Position numbers and translations under genes: made by a program. A stretch of 64,000 bases of DNA from Szabonella sp046295215 (lineage in GTDB: Bacteria > Pseudomonadota > Alphaproteobacteria > Rhodobacterales > Rhodobacteraceae), in assembly GCA_046295215.1 (NCBI GenBank), contig JBKBNP010000002.1:1-64000 (forward strand), in the 5' to 3' direction. Each line of letters opens with the position of its first letter. Position 1 is the stretch's first letter. The notes under the pieces are model-generated. The model made no database searches. It saw only the letters and a list, made by a program, of their open reading frames with translations, and had not been told where the DNA came from. Shown here piece after piece: positions 1-9,746 of this stretch.

Positions 1-3
1 GGA

Positions 4-60
4 GGCCATGGGTCCGACGGCGCGCTCCCCGATGAAGCTGGCGGCGGCGGACCCATGGCC
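4..60. repeat. 13-bp perfect inverted repeat at the left edge
   Basis: GGCCATGGGTCCG at 4-16 is the exact reverse complement of CGGACCCATGGCC at 48-60, with a 31-base spacer. The arms do not extend further on either side. No T-tract follows, so it is not a clear terminator. No gene can be assigned to the GC-rich first 80 bases: short frames are open on both strands but too short to identify. The repeat could be a real stem, a recombination junction, or an artefact at a sequence end. Confidence 0.5.
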
Positions 61-80
61 GGGCCAGCCAAACGCGCAGC

Positions 81-401
81 CTAAAACGAAACCAGGCGAC
101 AACTGCTTTGACAAACACCGGTTGGATCTCGATCGGCATGTTTGAGAAAATTAGCCCCCCGGTTTTGGTAGAACCTCCATAGCTTTTCGTTTCCCGAAAG
201 AATTCGGCTGTAAAGTTTTTGCTCCAAAGATTCCAGAAAACTGTTTGTCTCATGCTTGCTCAATCCACTCAAGAGTCCAAGAGCCGCGGACACCAATGTG
301 TGGACTGCCTCAGGCGAAAAATTTTTAAGCATCAGAAAAACCGCCGCTTCAAGTTGGCGCTCAATGGCGTCAATCTTATTCAGCGGCGGTATTTCTGCCA
401 T
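81..401 (-). pseudogene. AT-rich 5' fragment of a hypothetical gene (106-codon open frame)
   Basis: The frame opens with MAEIPPLNKIDAIERQLEAA and runs to a stop at 81. I recall a family of uncharacterised proteins of roughly 200 residues with the same plan: an N-terminal 'xxLEAAxRQLxxAI' helix, 'xSVHTLxxAA', then 'NFxKHADRDP'. Here that last motif (NFLKHADRDP) is followed at once by an unrelated 13-residue tail, so about the C-terminal half is missing. GC content is clearly lower than in the rpoD gene, which ends only 9 bases upstream, and no good ribosome binding site is visible. The signs favour a horizontally acquired, truncated gene. It could still be expressed from rpoD read-through. Confidence 0.5.
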
Positions 402-410
402 TAAGTTGCC

Positions 411-2399
<1,989 letters not shown>

Positions 2400-2589
2400 G
2401 GATGCTCCTCGGGTCGGTCGGTCGGTGCGGGCTGAGGGCCGAATCAGTCAGGTTTCTGTCGAATCAATACCCCGAATCACGCCGGGTGTAAGGACTCCGG
2501 GTCGTTTTTCGGTCGGGATTCCGGTCTGGACCCGTCGATATGGTCCTCCGGTTGCGGAAACTGGGGCGCAAACTGCAAAAGGAACGAGA

Positions 2590-4545
2590 TCACTGCTTTG
2601 ATCGGCCCTTCGTGAAATCGATCCGCTTCCACAGGTTTCGCGCTTCCTCCAACTCGTCACGGTCCATTTCGACACCATTGTCCGCGACAAGTCCGGACCG
2701 GCGGTCTTCCTGAGGGCCGCGCTCGGCGGCGAAACGGGCCTCGTTGCTGCGGGCAAGCCGCCAGGTCACCCCTTCATCGGCCAGCCCCGTCAGATCCTCC
2801 TCCGCCTCGGCGATCTCGCGCCGGGCGGCCCCCACGGCAGAGAGTTTCGCAAGATCCGACGCCAGACACATGCGCGCGAAGAGGCTATCCTCTTGCTTCA
2901 GGACCGGTGGTGCCGTCATCACATGGTTCTGGTTAAAGAGGTTTTCAAGCACCGCGCCATGCGAGCCTTGCAGATCCTCGCGCAACCTGACCCCGTCCGG
3001 GGCATCGCGCAACATTGCGCGTTTCAGCGCTTCCTCCGCCAAATCGGAAAAGCGCAGACGATCGAGGGCGGGTTCGAACTCCGGCATCAGGCCCGGATGG
3101 GTCAGGAGCGTCGCCAGCACGATCTGTTCCAGAATCCGTTCCTCCGACAGCCCGCTGCCCAAAGCCGAAGCGCGGGTCGCGGGGGCGGGAATGGCCGGAG
3201 GCGCCCATTTCGCCCCGGGCCGCCCCGGTTGCCAGGGCCTGTCCGCACCAGTTCTGCGCTGCCCCTGTCCAAACAGATCCCGGCGCAGGCGTTTCATTTC
3301 CTCGCCGTAATGGCTGCGGATCGAGGCGTCCTGAATGCGCGACAATGCCGCCCGCAGCGTCTTGTCGAGGGCCGCGCGGCGTTCGGGGCTGTCGAAAACG
3401 CGGCCTTCGGTTTCACGTTGCCACAGCAGGCTGACCATGGGCTGTGCGGCCGCCACAACCGCCTGCATCGCGCTCGCCCCCTGCGCCCGGATCAGATCGT
3501 CCGGGTCAAGCCCCTTGGGCAGCACGGCAAAACGCAGCCCCTTGCCCGCCTCCAGAAGCGGCAGCGCCAGATCGACGACGCGCAAGGCCGCGCGCAGCCC
3601 CGCCGTGTCGCCATCAAGGGCGATCACCGGTTCATCATGGATGCGCCACATCAGGCGAAGCTGATCCTCGGTGACGGCAGTGCCCAAAGGCGCGACCGTG
3701 GCGCCGAACCCCGCTTCCGACAGCGCGATCACATCCATATAGCCTTCGGCGACGATCAGTTGCTGCCCCTTGCCTGCCGCCTCCCGCGCGGGACCGAGGT
3801 TGAAGAGGTTGCGCCCCTTGTCGAAAAGATCGGTTTCCGGCCCGTTGAGGTATTTCGCCCGCGCATTCGGGTCGAGCGAGCGGCCGCCGAGACTGATGGC
3901 ACGGCCCCTTCCATCGCGGATGGGAAAGATGATGCGCCCCCGGAAACGGTCATAGACCGAGCCGTCATCGGCCTTGGCACAGAGGCCCGAGGCGACAATG
4001 AGGTCGGGGGCGTGTCCCTTCTGCCGGAGATGGGTGAAGATCGCCTGCCGCTGGTCCGGGGCCCAGCCGATCTGCCAGCGATCCTGCGCGCCCGCATCCA
4101 GCCCCCGGCGATCAAGATAGTCCCGGGCGACACTGGCGGAGGCCGTGCGCAACTGCATCCGGTAGTGGTTGAGCCCGTCCTCCATCACTTCGGCCAACTG
4201 GCTGCGAAGGTCCGCCTTCTGCGCCGCAACCGGATCGCGCGCGGGCATCGGCATGCCAGCCTCGCGCGCCAGCGTCTCCACCGCCTCCATGAAGGACAGG
4301 TTTTCCGATTCGCGCAGGAAGGTCAGCGCATCGCCCTTCGCATGGCAGCCGAAGCAGTAATAGAAGCCCTTGCGGTCATCGACATGGAAGGAGGCGGATT
4401 TTTCCTGATGGAACGGGCAGGGTGCCCACCAGTCGCCCTTGCCCTGATTGGACTTGCGCGCGTCCCATGTGACCTTGCGCCCGACCACCTGCGACAGCGA
4501 GATGCGGGTGCGGAGTTCGTCGAGGAAACCGGGTGGCAGACTCAT
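2590..4545 (-). CDS. dnaG: DNA primase DnaG
   Basis: Synthesises RNA primers at the replication fork. The 651-residue protein starts at MSLPPGFLDELRTRI (ATG at 4545); the frame stays open upstream, but that stretch is non-coding repeat and the N gap. An N-terminal CHC2 zinc ribbon is visible: C43, H46, C64 and C67 in CPFHQEKS...YYCFGCH. The primase core and TOPRIM segment follow, with the acidic motif VAEGYMDVIAL, and then a poorly conserved C-terminal helicase-binding region. The length is usual for alphaproteobacteria. The gene is followed by rpoD. The 5' flank contains interspersed repeats and the assembly gap, so any upstream operon partner or promoter cannot be judged. Confidence 0.97.
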   Translation of the reverse strand: MSLPPGFLDELRTRISLSQVVGRKVTWDARKSNQGKGDWWAPCPFHQEKSASFHVDDRKGFYYCFGCHAKGDALTFLRESENLSFMEAVETLAREAGMPMPARDPVAAQKADLRSQLAEVMEDGLNHYRMQLRTASASVARDYLDRRGLDAGAQDRWQIGWAPDQRQAIFTHLRQKGHAPDLIVASGLCAKADDGSVYDRFRGRIIFPIRDGRGRAISLGGRSLDPNARAKYLNGPETDLFDKGRNLFNLGPAREAAGKGQQLIVAEGYMDVIALSEAGFGATVAPLGTAVTEDQLRLMWRIHDEPVIALDGDTAGLRAALRVVDLALPLLEAGKGLRFAVLPKGLDPDDLIRAQGASAMQAVVAAAQPMVSLLWQRETEGRVFDSPERRAALDKTLRAALSRIQDASIRSHYGEEMKRLRRDLFGQGQRRTGADRPWQPGRPGAKWAPPAIPAPATRASALGSGLSEERILEQIVLATLLTHPGLMPEFEPALDRLRFSDLAEEALKRAMLRDAPDGVRLREDLQGSHGAVLENLFNQNHVMTAPPVLKQEDSLFARMCLASDLAKLSAVGAARREIAEAEEDLTGLADEGVTWRLARSNEARFAAERGPQEDRRSGLVADNGVEMDRDELEEARNLWKRIDFTKGRSKQ

Positions 4546-4569
4546 GGATCCTATATCGGGCCTGATGGA

Positions 4570-4654
4570 CGGTTCGTCCAGTACCACGGACACCGAGCGG
4601 GGGCTTCGCGCCCCCGCACCCCCCACGAGGTATTTGGGCCAAGGTGAAGGGATC
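4570..4654 (+). repeat. Interspersed repeat family 1, copy A (left unit of tandem pair)
   Basis: An 85-base unit beginning CGGTTCGTCCAG, then a hairpin GCGGGGGC-TTCGC-GCCCCCGC (4597-4617), then the family head GAGGTATTT-GGGCCAAGGTGAAGG, ending GATC at the N gap. A closely similar unit starts on the other side of the gap (4665). The head recurs at 9.4, 9.7, 16.5, 51.1 and 63.0 kb. Confidence 0.85.
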
Positions 4655-4664
4655 NNNNNNNNNN
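4655..4664. other. Assembly gap (10 N)
   Basis: Ten Ns sit exactly between two near-identical repeat units. Ten is probably a placeholder, so the true gap length is unknown. The position suggests that the assembler stopped in a tandem or collapsed array of this repeat. Confidence 0.99.
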
Positions 4665-4748
4665 CGGTTCGTCCAGAACCCGGCACACGGTGGGGGGGCT
4701 TCGCGCCCCCGCACCCCCGCGAGGTGTTTGGGCCAAGATGAAGGGATC
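4665..4748 (+). repeat. Interspersed repeat family 1, copy B (right unit of tandem pair)
   Basis: An 84-base unit parallel to copy A: CGGTTCGTCCAG, hairpin GGGGGC-TTCGC-GCCCCC (4694-4710), head GAGGTGTTT-GGGCCAAGATGAAGG, ending GATC. The stop codon of the minus-strand amidohydrolase (4747-4749) overlaps its last bases, so the repeat directly abuts, and may help terminate, the sox-amidohydrolase operon. Confidence 0.85.
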
Positions 4749-5892
4749 AGGCGAGAATCTGCCGGAGGACGTGATCGAAGAGCGCCGCGCCTGCGGGGAT
4801 CAAGTCATCGGGGAAATCGTAATCCGGGTTGTGCAGGGCAGGATGATGCTCTCCGGCGCCCAGAAAGAGCATCGCGGAACGGGCGCTGGCCGCGAAACGC
4901 CCGAAATCCTCGGAGGCGCGGAAGGGCAGGCCCTCCGCCCGCAGCGTGAGGCCCATGGCACTGGCGGCGCGGGCGAGGATGGCCGTGGCCCCGGGGTGAT
5001 TGGAGCAGGCGGCAAAGACATCGTGATGCGACAGGTCCAGACCCAGGCCATGGGTTTCGGCGGTTGTCCTGGCCAGGGCACCCGCCTCCGCCAGAAGTGC
5101 GGCCATGGGCGCATCATCGCGGGTGCGCAGGGTGACCCATAGCTCCGCCTCGCCGGGGGCGATGCCGAAGGCAGGCTCGCCGAGCCGCGCATGGGTGACG
5201 GTGACGAGGCGGAACCCCGGCCCCATGGCGCCCCCGGGGCCGAGGGCGGTGAGCGCCGGGATCAGCCCCGCCAGCGCCGGGGCCGGAGAAAGCCCGGTTT
5301 CCGGCTGGGCGGCATGCGCGGTCTTGCCCGAAAAGCGCAGCCGCAACCCCATCGAGGCGCAATTGGCCGGGCCGTCGGCCAGCAGGGCTGTGCCCTGCTG
5401 GACACCGGGCATGTTGTGGAGCGCAAAGGCCCAGTCCGGCGCGATCCGCGCAAAGGCCGGATCGGCCAGCACCGCCGCCGCCCCGGCGCCGGTTTCCTCG
5501 GCCGGCTGGAACAGCAGCACGACGCGGCCCCGCGCAGGCGGGGTCCGGCGGATCAGCCGGGCGGTGGCGGCGAGGATCGCCATATGCCCGTCATGACCGC
5601 AAAGATGACCCTTGCCCGGAAATGCCGAGGCATGGGCAGCGGCGGAAAGCTCGGTGATCGGCAGCGCATCTAGTTCGGCGCGAATCATCACGGTCGGGCC
5701 GGGGGCGCCCAGATCATAGACCAGCGCCAGCCCATGCCCGCCAAGTCCGGTCAGAACCTCATCCGGCGCAGTCGGGGCAAGATGCGCGAGAACCCTTGAT
5801 GCGGTCGCGACCTCCTCGCCCGAAACCTCGGGGTGGCGGTGCAGGTCACGGCGGAATGCGGCGAGGTCCGCCAGATCCACCGGACTCAGCAT
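4747..5892 (-). CDS. M20-family amidohydrolase (hippurate hydrolase / N-acyl-amino-acid hydrolase type)
   Basis: A zinc-type peptidase/amidase of 381 residues that would hydrolyse an N-acyl amino acid or similar amide in the cytoplasm. Family motifs are RRDLHRHPE (about 14-22), RAELDALPI (71-79), the metal-binding CGHDGH (98-103), the catalytic LFQPAEETGAGA (about 127-138) and ALHN near 157. RAELDALPI has Glu where many relatives have Asp or Met. The start overlaps the end of soxG by 7 bases, so it is translationally coupled as the last gene of the sarcosine oxidase operon. That suggests, but does not prove, a substrate yielding sarcosine, glycine or a related N-acyl amino acid. Substrate specificity cannot be read from sequence. 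Confidence 0.85.
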   Translation of the reverse strand: MLSPVDLADLAAFRRDLHRHPEVSGEEVATASRVLAHLAPTAPDEVLTGLGGHGLALVYDLGAPGPTVMIRAELDALPITELSAAAHASAFPGKGHLCGHDGHMAILAATARLIRRTPPARGRVVLLFQPAEETGAGAAAVLADPAFARIAPDWAFALHNMPGVQQGTALLADGPANCASMGLRLRFSGKTAHAAQPETGLSPAPALAGLIPALTALGPGGAMGPGFRLVTVTHARLGEPAFGIAPGEAELWVTLRTRDDAPMAALLAEAGALARTTAETHGLGLDLSHHDVFAACSNHPGATAILARAASAMGLTLRAEGLPFRASEDFGRFAASARSAMLFLGAGEHHPALHNPDYDFPDDLIPAGAALFDHVLRQILA

Positions 5893-6425
5893 GGCCGGAC
5901 TGCCCGCGCGGCGAGCGATTTCATCGCGGTTTCGATCTCGTGCCAGGCTGTGCGGGCCATGGAGCGGAACACGAGGATTTCGAACCCGGACTCCTCCCGC
6001 ATCAGAATCGATTGCATATGGCCCAGGGGCGCACGCGCAGCTTCGCCGGACAGCATGGCGTCCAGATCAAGCGGAACAAGTCGCATGAGCGCGTCCGCCG
6101 CCCCCTGCCCCGAGAGGCGCAGCATGGCCCAGCCATCGGTCTGATCCGTCAGCGCCGCATGAGGGGCGAGAATCGCCGCATCGGCCCCGATCAGAAAGGC
6201 CTGATCGCGCGAGGTCCAGACCAGCCGCGCGCCCTTGCCGGCACGGAGACGGTTCGGCGCCGGGAAGGCCAGTCCCAGCGGCTTCAACGCCTTGTCCAGC
6301 GCCTTCGCCTGTCCCCGGAAGGGCGCGACCGAAGTGATCGGGCCAGCATCGACTTCGGCCAGCGTCAGCGTGCCAATGGTGACCGAAAGCCCGCCGAGGG
6401 GTGATTTCGCGATGAGGTCAGCCAC
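5886..6425 (-). CDS. soxG: Sarcosine oxidase gamma subunit
   Basis: Small subunit of heterotetrameric sarcosine oxidase, which oxidatively demethylates sarcosine to glycine with tetrahydrofolate as formaldehyde acceptor. The 179-residue protein opens with MADLIAKSPLGG, like known gamma subunits, and contains the moderately conserved DGWAMLRLSG and MQSILMREESGFEILVFRSMA segments; the latter resembles the aminomethyltransferase C-terminal fold. Its start overlaps the soxA stop by 8 bases and its end overlaps the amidohydrolase start. The position as last sox gene after soxA supports the assignment. Gamma subunits diverge quickly, so context carries much of the weight. Confidence 0.9.
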   Translation of the reverse strand: MADLIAKSPLGGLSVTIGTLTLAEVDAGPITSVAPFRGQAKALDKALKPLGLAFPAPNRLRAGKGARLVWTSRDQAFLIGADAAILAPHAALTDQTDGWAMLRLSGQGAADALMRLVPLDLDAMLSGEAARAPLGHMQSILMREESGFEILVFRSMARTAWHEIETAMKSLAARAVRPC

Positions 6426-9336
6426 GCAGTTTTACCCCTTCCCTGTCGTGGAACACCGGGTCTGTCACCTCGCAAAGCAGGTCGATGCCGCGCAGATGGT
6501 CGACAAGACGCACCATCTCCCCCTGTCGGGCGCGGCCATTGCGCAGAAACCCGAGGCCCAGCCAGCCCCCCATGGTCGGCGAATATCCGACCGAGGTGAC
6601 ATATCCCTGATCGGTCTCGCGCTGCACCTCGTCGCCCGGCGTGAAAAGATGGGCGCCTGCCGTGATCGGCGCGTCATTGACCGGGCGCAGGCCGACAAGC
6701 TGTTCCCGCGCGGGGCCGGTAAGGCCGGGGCGCGCGGCCGCCGCCTTGCCGATGCAGTCTTTCCCGGCACTAATCATGCGCCCGGCCCCGATGTCGAAGG
6801 CGGTCACGCGGCCATGGATCTCGGCATGGGTGATGAAGCCCTTTTCGATCCGCAGCACGTTGAGCGCCTCCATCCCGTAGGGCCCGCCGCCCAGCGTTTC
6901 CGCCCGCGCCACGAGATCGCGGAACAGCGCCTCGCCAAAGCGGGCGGGCACGGCGAGTTCATAGCCTTCCTCGCCGGAAAAGGAGATGCGGAAGAGGCGC
7001 GCGGGGCGGCCCGAGATCGAAACCGCCCCGCAGCCCATGAAGGACAGATCAACGGGCCGGTCCAGCAGACTGTCCAGCAGACGGCGCGCCAGAGGCCCCG
7101 CCACCGCGAATTGCGCCCAGTTTTCCGTGACCGAGATGAAGCGCAGATCCCAGTCGGCACAGAAGGCCTGATGCACGAAATCCAGATGCCGCATCACCAG
7201 GCCCGCCGCTGCCGTGGTGGTGGTCATCAGGAAGTGGTTTTCCCCCAGCCGTGCCGTCGTGCCATCGTCCAGCACATGACCATCCTCGCGCAGCATCAGC
7301 CCATATCGAACCTTTCCCAACGGGAGGGTGGAAAAGGTATTCGTATAGACAAAGTCCAGAAACCGACCCGCATCAGTGCCTTGCAGATCGATCTTGCCAA
7401 GCGTCGAGACATCGCAGACCCCGACCGTTCCGCGCACCATCTGCACTTCCCTGTCACAGGATTCGCGCCAGGTCGCCTCGCCCGGTTTCGGGAAGTAGGA
7501 GGGGCGATACCACAGGCCCGCCTCGATCATCGGCGCGCCGCGCTCGACACTGGCCCCATGGGAGGTGAGATAGCGTTGGGGTGCAAACCCATCGCCCCGC
7601 GCTCCGGCCCCCATCGCGGCAATGGACACCGGGCTGAAGGGCGGGCGGAAGGTCGTGGTCCCGGTTTCGGGGATGCCGCGTCCGGTCACATCCGCCAGCA
7701 CGGCGAGGGCGGCCACGCTGGAGGTCTTGCCCTGATCGGGGGCCATGCCTTGCGTGGTGTAGCGTTTCATATGTTCGACCGAGCGGAAGCCTTCCTGTGC
7801 GGACAGGGCGACATCCTTCACCGTCACGTCATTGGCGAGGTCCAGCCAGGCCCGCCCCCGCCCCGGCACGGACCAGACCGGCCTATGGGCATAGGGCGCA
7901 TCCTCGGCGGCGGGCAGGTCCGGCAGGGCGGCCTTGATCCCTATTCCGGCCAGTGCCTTCCGGGCCTGTGCCGCCCCGTCCGCGAGACAGCCGAGCGTAT
8001 CGAACCGCCCCGCCGCCGCCCCTGCGGGATGCAGCCCGGCAACCGCGCCCGGTGCGGGCAGGAAGGCGGCCAGCGGCTCGTTCCAGACCGGGCGGCCGTT
8101 CATGTGGCAGGTCAGGTGCAGCGTCGGACTCCAGCCGCCCGACACCGCCAGACAATCCACCTCCATCCGCTGCTCGCCGCCCGAATGGGCGATGGTGATT
8201 TCCCGCAGCGCATGCCGCCCGCGAGTCCCGGTGACTGTCGCACCGAGATAGACCGGGCATTCTTCCAGCACCGAGGCATCGGCGCGCGGGTCGATGATCG
8301 CGGCCACCTCCACGCCTTCGGCCATCAGATCGCGCGCGGTGCGGCGGGCGTCGTCATTCGCGGCAAAGACAGCGACCCGCGCCCCCGCCGCAACCCCGTA
8401 GCGGTTGAGATAGGTCCGCACCGCCGAGGCCGCCATGATGCCGGGGCGGTCATTGTCGGGGAACGCGATGCCCCGCTCGATGGCCCCGGTGGCCAGCACA
8501 GATGCCTTGGCAACAATGCGCCAGAAACATTCGCGCGGCAGGTTGGGCTGGTCGGGAAGATGCAGCCCAACCCGCTCCAGCGCGCCATAGGTGCCATGGT
8601 CATAAACCCCGGTGACCGCGGTGCGCGGCATGAGGCGGACATTGGGCAGACCGGCCAGTTCGGCCAGAACACGCTCGCCCCAGGCCAGCGCGGGCCGACC
8701 GTCGATGGACCGCACGTCGCAAAGCAACTGCCCGCCCATCCGCGCGCCCTCGTCGGCAAGGATCACCCGCGCGCCCGCACGCCCTGCGGTGAGCGCCGCC
8801 ATCAACCCCGAAGGCCCCGCCCCGATCACCAAGAGGTCACAAAAGGCATGTGCCTTTTCATAATGGCCCTCGTCATGCGCGCCGGAAAGGCTTCCCAGAC
8901 CCGCCGCACGACGGATGACCGGCTCATAGAGCCGTTCCCAGAAGGCGCGCGGCCACATGAAGGTCTTGTAATAGAACCCCGCGCTCAGGAAGGGGGCGGC
9001 CAGATCGTTCACCGCCATCAGGTCGTGCCTCAGGCTCGGCCAGCGGTTCTGGCTTTTCGCCTCAAGCCCCTCGAACAGTTCCTGCACGGTGGCGCGGGTG
9101 TTGGGCGTCTGCTGGCGGTCCTCGATGATCTCGACCAGCGCATTGGGCTCTTCCGACCCGGCAGACCAGACCCCGCGCGGGCGGTGATACTTGAAACTGC
9201 GCCCGACCAGCCGCACCCCGTTCGCCAGCAGCGCCGAGGCCAGCGTATCGCCCTGAAAGCCGGAATAGTCCCGCCCGTCGAACCGGAAGCGCAGCGGATG
9301 GCTGCGGTCAACCAGACCCTTGCCCGCGATCCTCAT
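6418..9336 (-). CDS. soxA: Sarcosine oxidase alpha subunit
   Basis: Large subunit (972 residues), which binds NAD and, in its C-terminal half, folate. It starts MRIAGKGLVDRSHPL with an N-terminal 2Fe-2S-ferredoxin-like fold lacking the cluster (FDGRDYSGFQGDTLASALLANG). A dinucleotide-binding domain follows with LVIGAGPSGLMAALTAGRAG. The C-terminal third is a GcvT-like aminomethyltransferase domain (GTVGVCDVSTLGKIDLQG; ENWAQFAVAGP; FSGEEGYELAVP; THAEIHGRVTAFDIG). The chosen ATG at 9336 overlaps the soxD stop (ATGA); the frame stays open further upstream, but that stretch lies inside soxD. Length matches characterised alpha subunits. Confidence 0.97.
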   Translation of the reverse strand: MRIAGKGLVDRSHPLRFRFDGRDYSGFQGDTLASALLANGVRLVGRSFKYHRPRGVWSAGSEEPNALVEIIEDRQQTPNTRATVQELFEGLEAKSQNRWPSLRHDLMAVNDLAAPFLSAGFYYKTFMWPRAFWERLYEPVIRRAAGLGSLSGAHDEGHYEKAHAFCDLLVIGAGPSGLMAALTAGRAGARVILADEGARMGGQLLCDVRSIDGRPALAWGERVLAELAGLPNVRLMPRTAVTGVYDHGTYGALERVGLHLPDQPNLPRECFWRIVAKASVLATGAIERGIAFPDNDRPGIMAASAVRTYLNRYGVAAGARVAVFAANDDARRTARDLMAEGVEVAAIIDPRADASVLEECPVYLGATVTGTRGRHALREITIAHSGGEQRMEVDCLAVSGGWSPTLHLTCHMNGRPVWNEPLAAFLPAPGAVAGLHPAGAAAGRFDTLGCLADGAAQARKALAGIGIKAALPDLPAAEDAPYAHRPVWSVPGRGRAWLDLANDVTVKDVALSAQEGFRSVEHMKRYTTQGMAPDQGKTSSVAALAVLADVTGRGIPETGTTTFRPPFSPVSIAAMGAGARGDGFAPQRYLTSHGASVERGAPMIEAGLWYRPSYFPKPGEATWRESCDREVQMVRGTVGVCDVSTLGKIDLQGTDAGRFLDFVYTNTFSTLPLGKVRYGLMLREDGHVLDDGTTARLGENHFLMTTTTAAAGLVMRHLDFVHQAFCADWDLRFISVTENWAQFAVAGPLARRLLDSLLDRPVDLSFMGCGAVSISGRPARLFRISFSGEEGYELAVPARFGEALFRDLVARAETLGGGPYGMEALNVLRIEKGFITHAEIHGRVTAFDIGAGRMISAGKDCIGKAAAARPGLTGPAREQLVGLRPVNDAPITAGAHLFTPGDEVQRETDQGYVTSVGYSPTMGGWLGLGFLRNGRARQGEMVRLVDHLRGIDLLCEVTDPVFHDREGVKLRG

Positions 9337-9638
9337 GCTCCGCCCCCCGATTTCATCTTGGCCGAAATACCTCCGCCGGAGGCATCCGCACCCGCAACCA
9401 GCACCACGTCGGAAATCGCATGGGTAACCGTGTTGCGCGTGACCAGAAGCCACTGGGCACAGCCCGTTTCGTGATACCAGAGATCGCGCGTTTCCCCCGC
9501 TGGGTTGTCGCGCAGATGCAGAAAGGCGTCCCAACCGGCCGGATCATCCTCCGCCGGACGGGCGAGGTAATCGGCGGCACCGTAGTAATGGAACTCCCGC
9601 CGGTCACGCGGGCCACAAAGGGGGCAGGTCAGGCGCAT
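9333..9638 (-). CDS. soxD: Sarcosine oxidase delta subunit (C-terminal tail encoded by a repeat)
   Basis: Small zinc-binding subunit of sarcosine oxidase, 101 residues. The zinc ligands are visible: MRLTCPLCG (C5, C8) and WYHETGCAQW (His and Cys). The family ending is followed by DASGGGISAKMKSGGGA. That tail is the translation of an interspersed repeat copy (9351-9383, same family as at 4.6 and 16.5 kb), which reads through in frame to a stop that overlaps the soxA start (ATGA). The tail is therefore probably a late addition rather than a functional domain. Upstream, soxB is separated by about 110 bases holding another copy of the repeat. Confidence 0.93.
   Translation of the reverse strand: MRLTCPLCGPRDRREFHYYGAADYLARPAEDDPAGWDAFLHLRDNPAGETRDLWYHETGCAQWLLVTRNTVTHAISDVVLVAGADASGGGISAKMKSGGGA
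9351..9383 (-). repeat. Interspersed repeat family 1, copy C (inside soxD 3' end)
   Basis: On the minus strand it reads GCCTCCGGCGGAGGTATTT followed by CGGCCAAGATGAAA, matching the family head. GCCTCCGGCGGAGG is itself a palindrome. It lies wholly inside the soxD reading frame, just before the soxA start codon, so it supplies the SoxD tail and the soxA leader. Confidence 0.85.
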
Positions 9639-9665
9639 CGGGGGCGGTCCTTGTCACTGATCGGG

Positions 9666-9735
9666 AAAAGGGGCGCTGCCCCTCGGCCCTTGCGGGCCTC
9701 ACCCCGAGGTATTTCTGCCAAGATGAAAGTGGCGC
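9666..9735 (+). repeat. Interspersed repeat family 1, copy D, with terminator-like hairpin between soxB and soxD
   Basis: The head CCGAGGTATTT-CTGCCAAGATGAAAG is at 9704-9731. Two perfect stems precede it: GGGGC-GCT-GCCCC (9670-9682) and GGCCC-TTGC-GGGCC (9685-9698). The sox operon is transcribed on the minus strand; in that direction the GGGGC/GCCCC stem is followed immediately by TTTT (9669-9666). The element thus looks like an attenuating terminator placed inside the operon. Confidence 0.8.
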
Positions 9736-9746
9736 GGGTCATGGCA

